NCBI GenBank assembly: GCA_025356075.1
Contig: JANXUT010000044.1
Location: 62,001-126,000, forward strand
Source of the DNA: Pseudomonadota bacterium
GTDB lineage: Bacteria > Pseudomonadota > Gammaproteobacteria > Steroidobacterales > Steroidobacteraceae
DNA: 64,000 nucleotides
Reading direction: 5' to 3'
The notes below the pieces were generated by a model, which was not told the origin of the DNA, ran no database searches, and was given only the letters and a program-made list of their open reading frames with translations. The position numbers and the translations under genes are program-made. The number at the start of each line of letters is the position of its first letter. Position 1 is the first letter of the stretch. Below are positions 25,032 through 33,545 of the stretch, piece by piece.

Positions 25032-26357
25032 TTAGGTCGGGTTCTCGAGGCTGAACATGCCGGTCTCGTCGTCGTAGGCGAAGACCTCGGCATAGCGCGC
25101 CCAGCTGACGAGTGCGCGCAGCGTCTGCTCGGCGGATTCGGGCGACATGTGGTCCTCGAGCTCGTCGAGGAAGCGGCTCTTCGGCGCCGCGTGGCTCGCG
25201 CGCTCATCGAGTACGCGGCGGATGTGGGCGGCGAGCGGCACCTGGCCGAGCAGGTGACGCGCGAACACGCGCTTGCGCTCATCGCTCGCGGCGTCGGCGA
25301 AGGCGAGGCCGTCGGGCGTCAGGCGCAGGTCGCCGCCCTCGACCTCGGCGAAGCGCAGCATCTGCAGCGACTCCGCGACCGGAAAGAGGTCGTCGATCTC
25401 AAGCTGAAGCTCGGAGGCGATTTCCGGCAGGTCCGCCTTGCCCGCGAAGGGCTGCGCCGCGACCGTCTCGATGAGGCCGGAGAGGAGGTTCGATGAGACC
25501 CTCGGCAGCACCGTGTCGATGCCAACCCCGGGCGCCCGCTCGGGACGGGCCGTCGTGCCGCGGCCGGGCTTGGCGGTCATCTCGACGTAGATCCGCTCGA
25601 CGAGCGCCGCGAAGGCGGGGTCGAGCCGGTCGCGGGGACGGGGGATCTTGACGTCGATGCTGGTCACGATGCGGCCCGGGTTCGTCGCGAACACGAGGAT
25701 GCGGTCGCTCATCTGCACCGCCTCCTCGATGTTGTGGGTCACGAGGATGACGCCCTTGATCGGCATCTTGCCGTCGGACCAGAGGTCGAGGAAGTCGGTG
25801 CGCAGGTTCTCCGCCGTCAGCACGTCGAGCGCCGAGAACGGCTCGTCCATCAAGAGGATGTTCGGGTGCACCACGAGCGCGCGGGCGAAGCCGACGCGCT
25901 GGCGCATGCCGCCGGAGAGCTCGCGCGGGTAGGCGGACTCGAAGCCGTCGAGGCCAATGAGGTCGATCGCCGCGAGCGAGCGGCTCCTGATCTCATCGCG
26001 CGGCACGTGCAGCGCCTCGAGCCCGAGCGCGACGTTCTCGTACACCGTGAGCCAGGGAAAGAGCGCGAAGCTCTGGAACACCATCGCGATGCCGGCAGCG
26101 GGACCTGCGACGGGCTTGCCTAAATAGCGCACCTCGCCGCCCGAGGGCTCGGCGAGGCCGGCGATCAGCCTCAGCAGCGTCGACTTGCCCGACCCCGAAC
26201 GGCCGAGGAGTCCGACGATCTCGCCGGGCGCGACGCTCAAGCTCACGTCATCGAGCACCAGCAGCTCGCCGCCATCGCCGCGCGGGAAGGTCTTGCGCGC
26301 GTGCTCGACGTCGAGGAGCGCGGGGGCGTTCGGAACCGGCTTTAGGTTCGCGTTCAT
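25032..26357 (-). CDS. NitT/TauT-type ABC transporter ATP-binding protein with AAA-associated domain
   Basis: A 441-residue ATPase. The N-terminal ABC domain has Walker A GRSGSGKST (52-60), Q-loop VFQSFALFPWLTV, signature LSGGMRQRVGFARAL, Walker B LLMDEPFSALD and the H-loop THN. This is the TauB/SsuB/NrtC-like importer group. From about residue 300 a second domain (IDTVLPRVSSNLLSGLIETVAA onward) corresponds to the AAA-associated C-terminal domain found on some nitrate/sulfonate ATPases; it may regulate the pump. It lies 4 bases after the permease gene on the same strand. No substrate-binding protein gene is adjacent. Confidence 0.92.
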   Translation of the reverse strand: MNANLKPVPNAPALLDVEHARKTFPRGDGGELLVLDDVSLSVAPGEIVGLLGRSGSGKSTLLRLIAGLAEPSGGEVRYLGKPVAGPAAGIAMVFQSFALFPWLTVYENVALGLEALHVPRDEIRSRSLAAIDLIGLDGFESAYPRELSGGMRQRVGFARALVVHPNILLMDEPFSALDVLTAENLRTDFLDLWSDGKMPIKGVILVTHNIEEAVQMSDRILVFATNPGRIVTSIDVKIPRPRDRLDPAFAALVERIYVEMTAKPGRGTTARPERAPGVGIDTVLPRVSSNLLSGLIETVAAQPFAGKADLPEIASELQLEIDDLFPVAESLQMLRFAEVEGGDLRLTPDGLAFADAASDERKRVFARHLLGQVPLAAHIRRVLDERASHAAPKSRFLDELEDHMSPESAEQTLRALVSWARYAEVFAYDDETGMFSLENPT

Positions 26358-26361
26358 CGGT

Positions 26362-28083
26362 TCAGCTCAGTCGGAACTTGCGTTCCGCATAGTAGTAGAG
26401 CGGCCGCCACAGGATGCGATTGATGATGAGCACGAACACGCTCATCGTCACGACGCCAAGCGCGATGCGGTGGAAGTCGCCCGCGACGGTCGCATCGGCG
26501 ATGTAGGCGCCAAGGCCCGCGGCCTCGACGTGCTGCTGGCCCCAGCTTGCGACCTCGGCGACGATCGCGGCGTTCCAGGAGCCGCCGGAGGCGGTGAGCG
26601 CCCCGGTCACGTAGAACGGGAACACCGCGGGGAGCGCTACTTTCCGCCACCAGAGCCAGCCGGTAAGACCGAGGTTGGTGGCGACGCTTCGCATCTCGCC
26701 CGGGATCGAGGAGGCGCCGGCGATCACGTTGAAGAGGATGTACCACTGGGTGCCGAGGATCATCAGCGGGGAGAGCCAGATGTTCGGGCTTAAGTTCCAC
26801 GCGACGATGACCGGCACGACCACCGAGAAGAGCAGGTTCGTCGGGAACGCCGCCAGGAACTGCGCGACCGGCTGGGCAACGCGTGCGACCCGCGGCTTCA
26901 GTCCGATCCACACACCAATCGGCACCCACACGATGCTCGCGAGCGCGATCAGCACGAAGACCCTGAGCATCGTGATTGCGCCCAAGCCCACCGCAACCCC
27001 GATCTCGCCCCAGCTCAGCTGCGTGACGAGTACGTCGCGGATCTCCCACAGCGCAAGCAGGAGGAGGAGGCCGACCACGCACGTCGCCACGAGGTCGAGG
27101 CGCTTGGCGTGCTGCGGGCTCTCGAGGCGCGGCAGCCCGGGAGCGGCGCGGAACGCCGCCCCGAGCTTGCGCCAGGTGCGGCGCAGGAACCTGAGGAAGC
27201 GCGCCACCAGGATCGACTTGCCGAGCGCATCGAGCACCCACGAGCGCGGCGGCAGCGCGCCGGGTTCCTGCTCGAAGCGGAACCGGTCGGCCCACGCGAC
27301 CAGCGGCCGGAAGAGCAGTTGGTCGTAGAGGAGGATGACGATGAGCATCGTCGCGATCGCGTAGCCGACCGCCTTGAAGTTGCTCTCGGCGCTCGCGAGC
27401 GCGATGTAGGCGCCCATGCCGGGGAGCGTCACGGTCTTCGCGCCCACCGTGAACGCCTCCGAGGCGACCACGAAGAACCAGCCGCCCGACATCGACATCA
27501 TCATGTTCCAGACGAGCGGCGGCATCCCGAACGGCACTTCCAGGCGCCAGAAGCGGGCCCAGGCCGAGAGCCGGAAGCTGCGCGCCGCCTCCTCGAGCTC
27601 GACCGGCACGGTCCGCAGGCTCTGGTAGAAGCTGAAGGCCATGTTCCAGGCCTGGCTCGTGAAGATCCCGAAGATCGCCGCAAACTCGGCGCCCAGCACT
27701 CGCCCCGGGGCGAGCGACATGAAGAAGACGAACGTGACCGAGATGAACCCGAGGATCGGCACCGACTGGAGCACGTCGAGGAGCGGCACGAGAATCCGGC
27801 CGGCGCGCGGGCTCTTGGCGGCCCAGGTGGCATAGGTGAACGTGAAGAGGAGCGACAAGAGCATCGCCGCCAGCATCCTGAGCGTGGAGCGCGCGGCGTA
27901 CTCCGGCAGGTGGCTCGGGTCGAGCGACACCGGGCTCGCCTCGATCGTCGCGAGCGGCGCCAGCACCCCGCGGCTCGCGGCCGCGAGGAACACGAGCAGC
28001 CCCACGACCAGCAGCAACGCGATTAGATCAAAGCGCGTCGGCGCGCCGCGGTTCGCGGTACTCCAGGCAGTGGTATTCGGCAT
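26362..28083 (-). CDS. Fused double-permease ABC transporter component (NitT/TauT type)
   Basis: A 573-residue membrane protein containing two BPD_transp_1 permease units in tandem, at about 70-270 and 370-560. Each has the EAA-type cytoplasmic loop that docks on the ATPase: ELEEAARSFRLSAWARFWRLEVP in the first and EMRSVATNLGLTGWLWWRKVALP in the second. Single permeases of this family are about 250-270 residues, so the heterodimer or homodimer has become one chain. It probably imports nitrate, sulfonate, bicarbonate or a similar anion. It is immediately upstream of the ATPase gene; the substrate-binding protein must be encoded elsewhere. Confidence 0.92.
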   Translation of the reverse strand: MPNTTAWSTANRGAPTRFDLIALLLVVGLLVFLAAASRGVLAPLATIEASPVSLDPSHLPEYAARSTLRMLAAMLLSLLFTFTYATWAAKSPRAGRILVPLLDVLQSVPILGFISVTFVFFMSLAPGRVLGAEFAAIFGIFTSQAWNMAFSFYQSLRTVPVELEEAARSFRLSAWARFWRLEVPFGMPPLVWNMMMSMSGGWFFVVASEAFTVGAKTVTLPGMGAYIALASAESNFKAVGYAIATMLIVILLYDQLLFRPLVAWADRFRFEQEPGALPPRSWVLDALGKSILVARFLRFLRRTWRKLGAAFRAAPGLPRLESPQHAKRLDLVATCVVGLLLLLALWEIRDVLVTQLSWGEIGVAVGLGAITMLRVFVLIALASIVWVPIGVWIGLKPRVARVAQPVAQFLAAFPTNLLFSVVVPVIVAWNLSPNIWLSPLMILGTQWYILFNVIAGASSIPGEMRSVATNLGLTGWLWWRKVALPAVFPFYVTGALTASGGSWNAAIVAEVASWGQQHVEAAGLGAYIADATVAGDFHRIALGVVTMSVFVLIINRILWRPLYYYAERKFRLS

Positions 28084-28191
28084 GGTGGCGGCGCGTACTA
28101 ATCGAGGTGGCTCGGTACTGAAACGGCGCCGCAGTCTGACACAATCTGTTTACGGCTCAACCCCCGCGAGGCGGATTTCGGGCCCGCGAAT

Positions 28192-29319
28192 CTAGCGCGC
28201 GGCCGGCTTCTCGAAGAGGTAGTGCGCGATGAGCCACTCCGTACCGCCCGCGTAGCCGAAAAGCTCGGCGCAGGCCATGAAGAACACCCGCCAGCGGACG
28301 AACCAGCGGCGCGCCCCGTCGGCGCCGTAGGTTTGCGCGAGGATCGGACGGATCAGCGCGGCATTCGCGTCCATGTTGGCGAGCCAGTCATTCGCGGTCC
28401 GCTCGTAGTGCCGGCCATCCACGTGCCACTCGTGCTTGAGGCGCAGGTCGTCCTGGAAATGCCCGAGGAGCCCGACGCTCGGCATGAGGCCGCCGGTGAA
28501 GAACCAGCGCGCCATCCAGTCCGACTCCGAGCGCACCTCGAACGGGTAGGCGAACTCGCGGTGCGCGAAGATGTGCACGAAGAGGGTACCCGCCGGCGCC
28601 AGCCACCCGCCGATCCGGGCGAGGAGTCGCTGGTAGTTGCGCATGTGCTCGAACATCTCGACCGAGACGACACGGTCGAAGACGGTGCCCGAGGGAAACT
28701 CGAGCACGTTCGCATCGCAGGTCAGCACCTGGAGGTTCTTGAGGCCGCGCGCGCGGGCGCGCGCCTCGATGGTGCGGCGCTGGCTGCTTGAGTTCGACAC
28801 CGCCACGATGCGGGCGTTCGGGTAGCGCTCGGCCGTGTAGAGCGACAGCGACCCCCAGCCGCAGCCAAGCTCGAGGATCCGCTCGCCGTCGCTAAGCCTG
28901 GCGCGCTGGCAGGTGAGCTCGAGCATGGCTTCCTCGGCCGCGGCGAGCGTCCCGCCGCCTGCGATCGCGCTGGCGGCGCCGGGTTCGGGCAGCGCGTAGT
29001 ACGCGCACGAGTACTTGCGGTTGGGGCCAAGCACCAGGTCGAAGAACTCGCTCGGCAGCTCGTAGTGTTGCTCGTTGGCCTTTGCCGTGTCGATGGCGAT
29101 GGCGCTAGAGGCGAGCCGGGCGACGAGCGCAGCGTGATGCGCCGATTGCGCTTCCGGGCCCCCGACCCGCTCCTCGCAGAGCCTTGCGTTGAGCTCGCGG
29201 CGGATGCCGGCGCGGATGAGCGCATCGGGGATGAGCCCTGCCTCGAGGAGGCGAAGCGCGAAGCTCATTCCAGTCCCCCCCTGCGCGGGCGCGACCGAAC
29301 TCTCCGGGCGCGCGCTCAT
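28192..29319 (-). CDS. Cyclopropane-fatty-acyl-phospholipid synthase-like methyltransferase
   Basis: A 375-residue SAM-dependent methyltransferase of Cfa size (382 in E. coli). The SAM-binding motif I is ILELGCGWGSLSLYTAE, followed by VAVSNSSSQRRTIEARA. The lipid-binding lead-in has HYELPSEFFDLVLGPNRKYSCAYY, and VSVEMFEHMRNYQRLLARIGGWL is conserved. Cfa acts on unsaturated acyl chains of membrane phospholipids; this homologue diverges in motif I (GCGWG is shared) and may make another lipid methylation. ATG 29319 overlaps the TGA of the upstream gene as ATGA, so the two are translationally coupled. An in-frame start at 29577 lies inside that gene and is rejected. Confidence 0.85.
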   Translation of the reverse strand: MSARPESSVAPAQGGTGMSFALRLLEAGLIPDALIRAGIRRELNARLCEERVGGPEAQSAHHAALVARLASSAIAIDTAKANEQHYELPSEFFDLVLGPNRKYSCAYYALPEPGAASAIAGGGTLAAAEEAMLELTCQRARLSDGERILELGCGWGSLSLYTAERYPNARIVAVSNSSSQRRTIEARARARGLKNLQVLTCDANVLEFPSGTVFDRVVSVEMFEHMRNYQRLLARIGGWLAPAGTLFVHIFAHREFAYPFEVRSESDWMARWFFTGGLMPSVGLLGHFQDDLRLKHEWHVDGRHYERTANDWLANMDANAALIRPILAQTYGADGARRWFVRWRVFFMACAELFGYAGGTEWLIAHYLFEKPAAR

Positions 29320-29669
29320 CGGCCTGACTCCGCGCGCCGCGTGAGCAACCGCTCGATCGGTTCGCCGGGCCCAAGGCGCGCAAGTTCCCGCAGCATGAAC
29401 GCCGACATTGCGATGTTGCCGAGGAGCATGATCGCGATGAACCAGAGGACGCGCCCGAGCGGGCGCTCCTTGTAGCAGACCCAGGCGTAGAACGTGATGA
29501 ACCCGGCGTAGGCATCGCACAAGGTCGCGATCGTCCAGCCGCGGTCGGGGCTCGTGACGAGCCCGCCCCATTCCCACACGCTCTGGTGCGCCGCCGCCCA
29601 GCCGGTCACGGCGAGCATGAGGGCGAGGATCGCGCCAAAGAGGAGCTTCAAGCCTGGCTGCGTCGACAT
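29316..29669 (-). CDS. Small four-span membrane protein (DUF1475-like)
   Basis: A 117-residue protein with about three or four membrane spans. The sequence TIATLCDAYAGFITFYAWVCYKERPLGRVLWFIAIMLLGNIAMSAFMLREL resembles the DUF1475 family of small membrane proteins; I am moderately sure of this family. Function is unknown. The stop overlaps the start of the Cfa-like gene, suggesting a lipid-related partnership. ATG 29669 is chosen; the in-frame start at 29708 would add a charged tail. Confidence 0.65.
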   Translation of the reverse strand: MSTQPGLKLLFGAILALMLAVTGWAAAHQSVWEWGGLVTSPDRGWTIATLCDAYAGFITFYAWVCYKERPLGRVLWFIAIMLLGNIAMSAFMLRELARLGPGEPIERLLTRRAESGR

Positions 29670-29759
29670 CGGCGATCTCCGGTCACGGGCAGGTCCGAAC
29701 CCCGCCATGCTGGAGTGATTCGCGGCCGGCCCGTGGGTGGATTCGCCGGGAGGGCGGAT

Positions 29760-30953
29760 CTAGGGCCGCGGCCGGCCGACCACGGTCGAGCGCTTGCCGA
29801 GCACCATCAGCACGAACCCGGCGCAGAGTGCGATGACGGGGTCGGTCAGGGTCGCCACGTGCTCGCCGGGCGGGCTTGCGAGCTGGGCCACCTCGATCGC
29901 CAGCAGCACCGCCGCGACCAGGATACCGGTCAGGAGCGCCCGTCCGCCCGCTGCGACCAGCAGCCACACGAGCGCGCCGTAGGAAAATGCCTTGCCCGCC
30001 AGCAGTGGCAGGTTGAACCCGGTCGTCGTGCCGTGGCTGACGAGGTCGGTGAAGGGCATCACGTGCAGCTCATAGCGCAGCGAACCGAACGTGAACGGCG
30101 CGAGGCCGCGGACGATGAGGCCGGCGAGGAGCGCGAGCGCGAGGAGCCTAAGCAGCATGACCTCGGGCAGGCGCGCGACGAGCGGCCACAGCACGAGCGC
30201 GAGCGCCCCGCCCACGAGCTCGGCATTGCCGGCCGAGTGCGCGAACCACGTGAACCGCACGATCAGCGTGACGAGTGCGAGGGTGATCATCGCCGGCCAC
30301 ACGAGGCGCGCCCGCGTGAGTGCCCGAAGGAGCGCCCCTGCGATCAGCCAGCCGAGCGCCTGCATCGCCACCGGCTGCCAGCCGGGCCAGCCGGCGGCCA
30401 GGTGGCTCGTCCATTCCTCCGCCCAGCGGCGCGGCACGAGGTGCGGCAACCACACGGGCAGGAACGAGCCGAGCCAGGCGAGCAGGAGAGCGGCGCCGAC
30501 GGGATCGGTCGTGAGCCGCGTGAGGTCGGAGCGCGGCTCGCGCACCTCGCGCGCGTGAAGTGCGAGCCCCGCTGCCGAGCCGAACAGGGCGCCCGAGGTG
30601 TTCATCGCCACGTCCGCGAGCGAGGCGACGCGGGTCACGATGAACCACTGGGCGACCTCGACGCTGAGCGAGATCGCGAACCCCGCGAGCATCGCGACCG
30701 CGACTTTGCGCGCGCCCGCCCAGTGTTCCGGAAGCGTCAGCGCGAGCGCCGCGCCGAAGGGCGCGTAGAGCAGCACGTTGACGATGAGATCGCCGGGCGG
30801 GGAGATGCCCCAGCGCAGCCGCGTGAGGAGCTCAAGCGGTGAATCGAACCCGACGTGCCTCAAGTGAAATGGCTGCAGCGAGCCATAGAGCATCAGGCAC
30901 AGGATGAACCCGAGCAGCCAGCGGGCCGTGCGTGTCGTTGACCAGTCGCTCAT
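29760..30953 (-). CDS. VanZ-like integral membrane protein
   Basis: A 397-residue protein with about ten hydrophobic spans. The N-terminal third has the VanZ-like pattern: a first span with YGSLQPFHL, then DLIVNVLLYAPFGAALAL, and SLSVEVAQWFIVTRVASLADVAMNTSGALFGSAAG. A second similar motif occurs near the C terminus (AIEVAQLASPPGEHVATLTDPVIALCAGF), so the protein may be an internal duplication of the VanZ unit. VanZ of enterococci gives teicoplanin resistance; in Gram-negatives the role is unknown. Confidence 0.8.
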   Translation of the reverse strand: MSDWSTTRTARWLLGFILCLMLYGSLQPFHLRHVGFDSPLELLTRLRWGISPPGDLIVNVLLYAPFGAALALTLPEHWAGARKVAVAMLAGFAISLSVEVAQWFIVTRVASLADVAMNTSGALFGSAAGLALHAREVREPRSDLTRLTTDPVGAALLLAWLGSFLPVWLPHLVPRRWAEEWTSHLAAGWPGWQPVAMQALGWLIAGALLRALTRARLVWPAMITLALVTLIVRFTWFAHSAGNAELVGGALALVLWPLVARLPEVMLLRLLALALLAGLIVRGLAPFTFGSLRYELHVMPFTDLVSHGTTTGFNLPLLAGKAFSYGALVWLLVAAGGRALLTGILVAAVLLAIEVAQLASPPGEHVATLTDPVIALCAGFVLMVLGKRSTVVGRPRP

Positions 30954-31001
30954 CGCGGGGATTCTCGCACGCCCCCGCGGCCCCGACCGGCCAACGAGTC
31001 G

Positions 31002-32819
31002 TCAGGATGTCGGCAGGTCGACCCGCTCCATGCGCCCGTCGGCGCTCGCGCTGACCGGTCCCGGCGCTGCGTGGATGTAGGCCTCGAGCGCGGCGATGTC
31101 GGACATCACCTCGCTCGGATCGGTGGCTTCCCCGAGCACCGGGTAGAAATCGCCGCCGCCGAGCAGGAAGTCGTTGACGGCGACCGTGTAGCGGTGCGCC
31201 GGGTCGAGTGGCTGGTTCCTGGCATCCCAGGCCGCGATGACGCGCCGGCCGGGCGCGCGCCTCAGGTCGAACACGTAGCGAAGGCCCGCCGGGCGCAGGT
31301 AGCGGGGGACCGCCTCGTGGTGCCCCGACCACTGCTCCTCGAGGAGCGCGAGCACCTGGGCGCCCGTCAGCGTGACGCGCACGATCTTGTTGCCGAACGG
31401 CCGCACCGAGTAGAGCGTGCCGAAGGTGATCGGCCCCGCCTCGATGTCGCTCCTGACGCCGCCCGCGTTCACGAACGCGAAGTCGCTGCCCGCCGCGGCA
31501 CGGTCGGCCTCGGCGACGAGATCCCCGAGCGGCGATTCGCCGGAAGGGGTCTCGGCGCGGGCGAGCGTTGCCGCGGCGACGCCGACGGGGCGCGCGGCAA
31601 CCGGTGCGATCGCCTTGCTGGCCGCGGCGACCAGCTTCGAGATGCGCTTCACGGGCTCGGCGCCCACGCCGCTGTCGCCGAAGACGAGCGCGATGCGCGC
31701 GGACTTCGCGATGACCGTGCCGGTCGCGCGATCAATCGTGAGGTCGATGAGGCTCATGCCGCTGCCGCCGGAGAGCGCTTGCGTCACGAGGGTGAGCTTG
31801 CCGTCCTTGAGCGGCACGAGCACGTTGTTGAGCTTGTGGGTGTGGCCGGCGATGATGACGTCGATGCCGCCATCGAGCCCGCGCAGGATGTCGACAAGCC
31901 GGCCCTGGACCTCATCGAGCACGAGCGGCGCGACCCATTGGGGCGTGACCGGCGCCTGCAGGCCCTCGTGGATGAGGAGCAGGATGGTCTTGGCGCCCGC
32001 GCTTTTAAGCTTCACGACCTCGGCGTTGATCGCCGGGGCCTCCGGCAGGAACTCGAGCTCGGCCACCCGCCCGGCGACGACGAGCCCGGGCGTCTCGGCC
32101 GTCACGATGCCGATGATGCCGATCTTGGCACCGTCGAGGTCCACGATCGCCGAGCCCGGCAGGAGCGGCACGTGGCCCTCGCGCCGTGCGACGTTCGCGG
32201 CGAGGTAGGGGAGCTTCGTGCCCCGCCAGTCCTGGCCGAGCACCGGGCCGCCCGGATCGCTGCCGCCGTAGAGGAGTCGCTCGAGCTCAGGCGTGCCCCG
32301 GTCGAACTCGTGGTTGCCGAGGGTTGCGAGCACGTGGCAGCGCGTCCTCGCCGGACCCGGCGTCGCCGCCCAGCGCGCCGTCAGGCGCGGGCAGTCGCCC
32401 TGGTCCTTGGTGAGCTCGTTCAGGAACGCCATCGTCGGCTCATCGCGCAGGAGCCCGGACACCGGCGGGCTCGCGCCGATCGAGTCACCGGCGAACAGGA
32501 GCAGCGTGTGCTTGGAGTCGGCACTCGCGGCGGCGATGTAGGCGGCGAGTACGGCGGCACCGCCGAGCTGCCGTGTCTTGCCGCCGAGCTCGCTCGGCCG
32601 CGTCAGGAGTTCGCCGTGGAAGTCGTTGATGCCGAGGACGCGGATGAACACGGGGTCGGTCGCAAGCGCCGGGGCATGCCAGCCGACGACCGCCTGCGTC
32701 TCGAGCTCGCGGATGAACTCCTCGTTGGTCTGCGCGCTTGCGCGGCCGCCGGCGAGGAGAGCCAGGGCGAGCGTCGCGAACGCGCGCGGCAGGCGGGAGT
32801 GGGGCGGTCGATCACTCAT
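31002..32819 (-). CDS. 5'-nucleotidase / UDP-sugar hydrolase family (UshA-like)
   Basis: A 605-residue exported metallophosphoesterase. A signal peptide (FATLALALLAGGRASA) leads to a calcineurin-like domain with VLGINDFHGEL, AGDSIGASP, LGNHEFDRG, LLIHEG and IIAGHTHKLNN, which provide the two-metal site. The C-terminal 5'-nucleotidase domain has FAFVNAGGVRSDIEAGPITFGTLYSVRPFGNKIVRVTLTG, giving the substrate pocket. It dephosphorylates nucleotides or UDP-sugars in the periplasm for salvage. ATG 32819 is chosen; an in-frame start at 32882 adds an Arg/Pro-rich tail. Confidence 0.92.
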   Translation of the reverse strand: MSDRPPHSRLPRAFATLALALLAGGRASAQTNEEFIRELETQAVVGWHAPALATDPVFIRVLGINDFHGELLTRPSELGGKTRQLGGAAVLAAYIAAASADSKHTLLLFAGDSIGASPPVSGLLRDEPTMAFLNELTKDQGDCPRLTARWAATPGPARTRCHVLATLGNHEFDRGTPELERLLYGGSDPGGPVLGQDWRGTKLPYLAANVARREGHVPLLPGSAIVDLDGAKIGIIGIVTAETPGLVVAGRVAELEFLPEAPAINAEVVKLKSAGAKTILLLIHEGLQAPVTPQWVAPLVLDEVQGRLVDILRGLDGGIDVIIAGHTHKLNNVLVPLKDGKLTLVTQALSGGSGMSLIDLTIDRATGTVIAKSARIALVFGDSGVGAEPVKRISKLVAAASKAIAPVAARPVGVAAATLARAETPSGESPLGDLVAEADRAAAGSDFAFVNAGGVRSDIEAGPITFGTLYSVRPFGNKIVRVTLTGAQVLALLEEQWSGHHEAVPRYLRPAGLRYVFDLRRAPGRRVIAAWDARNQPLDPAHRYTVAVNDFLLGGGDFYPVLGEATDPSEVMSDIAALEAYIHAAPGPVSASADGRMERVDLPTS

Positions 32820-32921
32820 GGAATCGAGTCTCCTTGCGCACCGCGGCGGGGGCCACCGCGATCTGCCTGACCGACGCGTCAATATCCGCTAAGGTGCCGG
32901 CGACCCCACGAGGACGCAGGC

Positions 32922-33539
32922 GTGCTCACCGCAATCGTTCAATGGTACCTCGGCGCCCTGGAAGCAGGCGGCTACTGGCTGGTGGCGCTGCTGATGGCGC
33001 TCGAGAGCTCGATCGTGCCGCTGCCGTCCGAGGTCGTCATACCGCCCGCCGCGCACCTCGCCGTCACGACCGGGCGCATGAGCCTCACCGGCATCGTCAT
33101 CGCCGGCGCCCTCGGCTCCTGGGTCGGCGCGAGCGCGATGTACTGGGTCGCGCGTCTGCTCGGCCGGCCGCTCCTCGTGCGGTACGGACGGTACGTGCGC
33201 ATCACGCCTGCCACCATTGCCGCCGCCGAGGACTGGTCGGCCGAGTTCGGCGTGTTCGGTGCGTTCGTGGCGCGGTTCCTTCCCGTGATCCGCCACCTCA
33301 TCGGCATCCCCGCCGGCATCATCAGGATAGGCTTCGGCTGGTACAGCCTCGCGACGCTCGCAGGCTCCGCGATCTGGACCGCGGTCCTTTGCTACGTCGG
33401 CGTGAAGGCGGGCCAGGACCCGGCGCTTCTCGCGGGCGACCTCCACCGGATCACGCTGTGGCTCATCGGCGCGATCGCGGTGCTGGGCGCGCTCTATTGG
33501 GTGTTCGTCTACCGCTACATGCGAAGCCGCACACGTTGA
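32922..33539 (+). CDS. DedA-family membrane protein
   Basis: A 205-residue DedA/SNARE-associated (VTT) protein. Typical features are ALESSIVPLPSEVVIP near the N terminus, the re-entrant segment, FVARFLPVIRHLIGIPAGIIRIGFGWYSLATLAGSAIW, and about five spans. The arginines and the acidic Glu required in E. coli YqjA/YghB have counterparts. The family acts in undecaprenyl-phosphate or phospholipid scrambling and proton-dependent envelope homeostasis. The start is GTG 32922 with GAGGA upstream. It converges with hrpB (6-base gap). Confidence 0.9.
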   Translation: MLTAIVQWYLGALEAGGYWLVALLMALESSIVPLPSEVVIPPAAHLAVTTGRMSLTGIVIAGALGSWVGASAMYWVARLLGRPLLVRYGRYVRITPATIAAAEDWSAEFGVFGAFVARFLPVIRHLIGIPAGIIRIGFGWYSLATLAGSAIWTAVLCYVGVKAGQDPALLAGDLHRITLWLIGAIAVLGALYWVFVYRYMRSRTR

Positions 33540-33545
33540 CCTCGC

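Noticed and set aside
29586-32870. Large antisense frames over the VanZ-like and 5'-nucleotidase genes
   Set aside because: Their translations are low-complexity Arg/Glu/Gly-rich and match no family, while the opposite strand encodes clear proteins.
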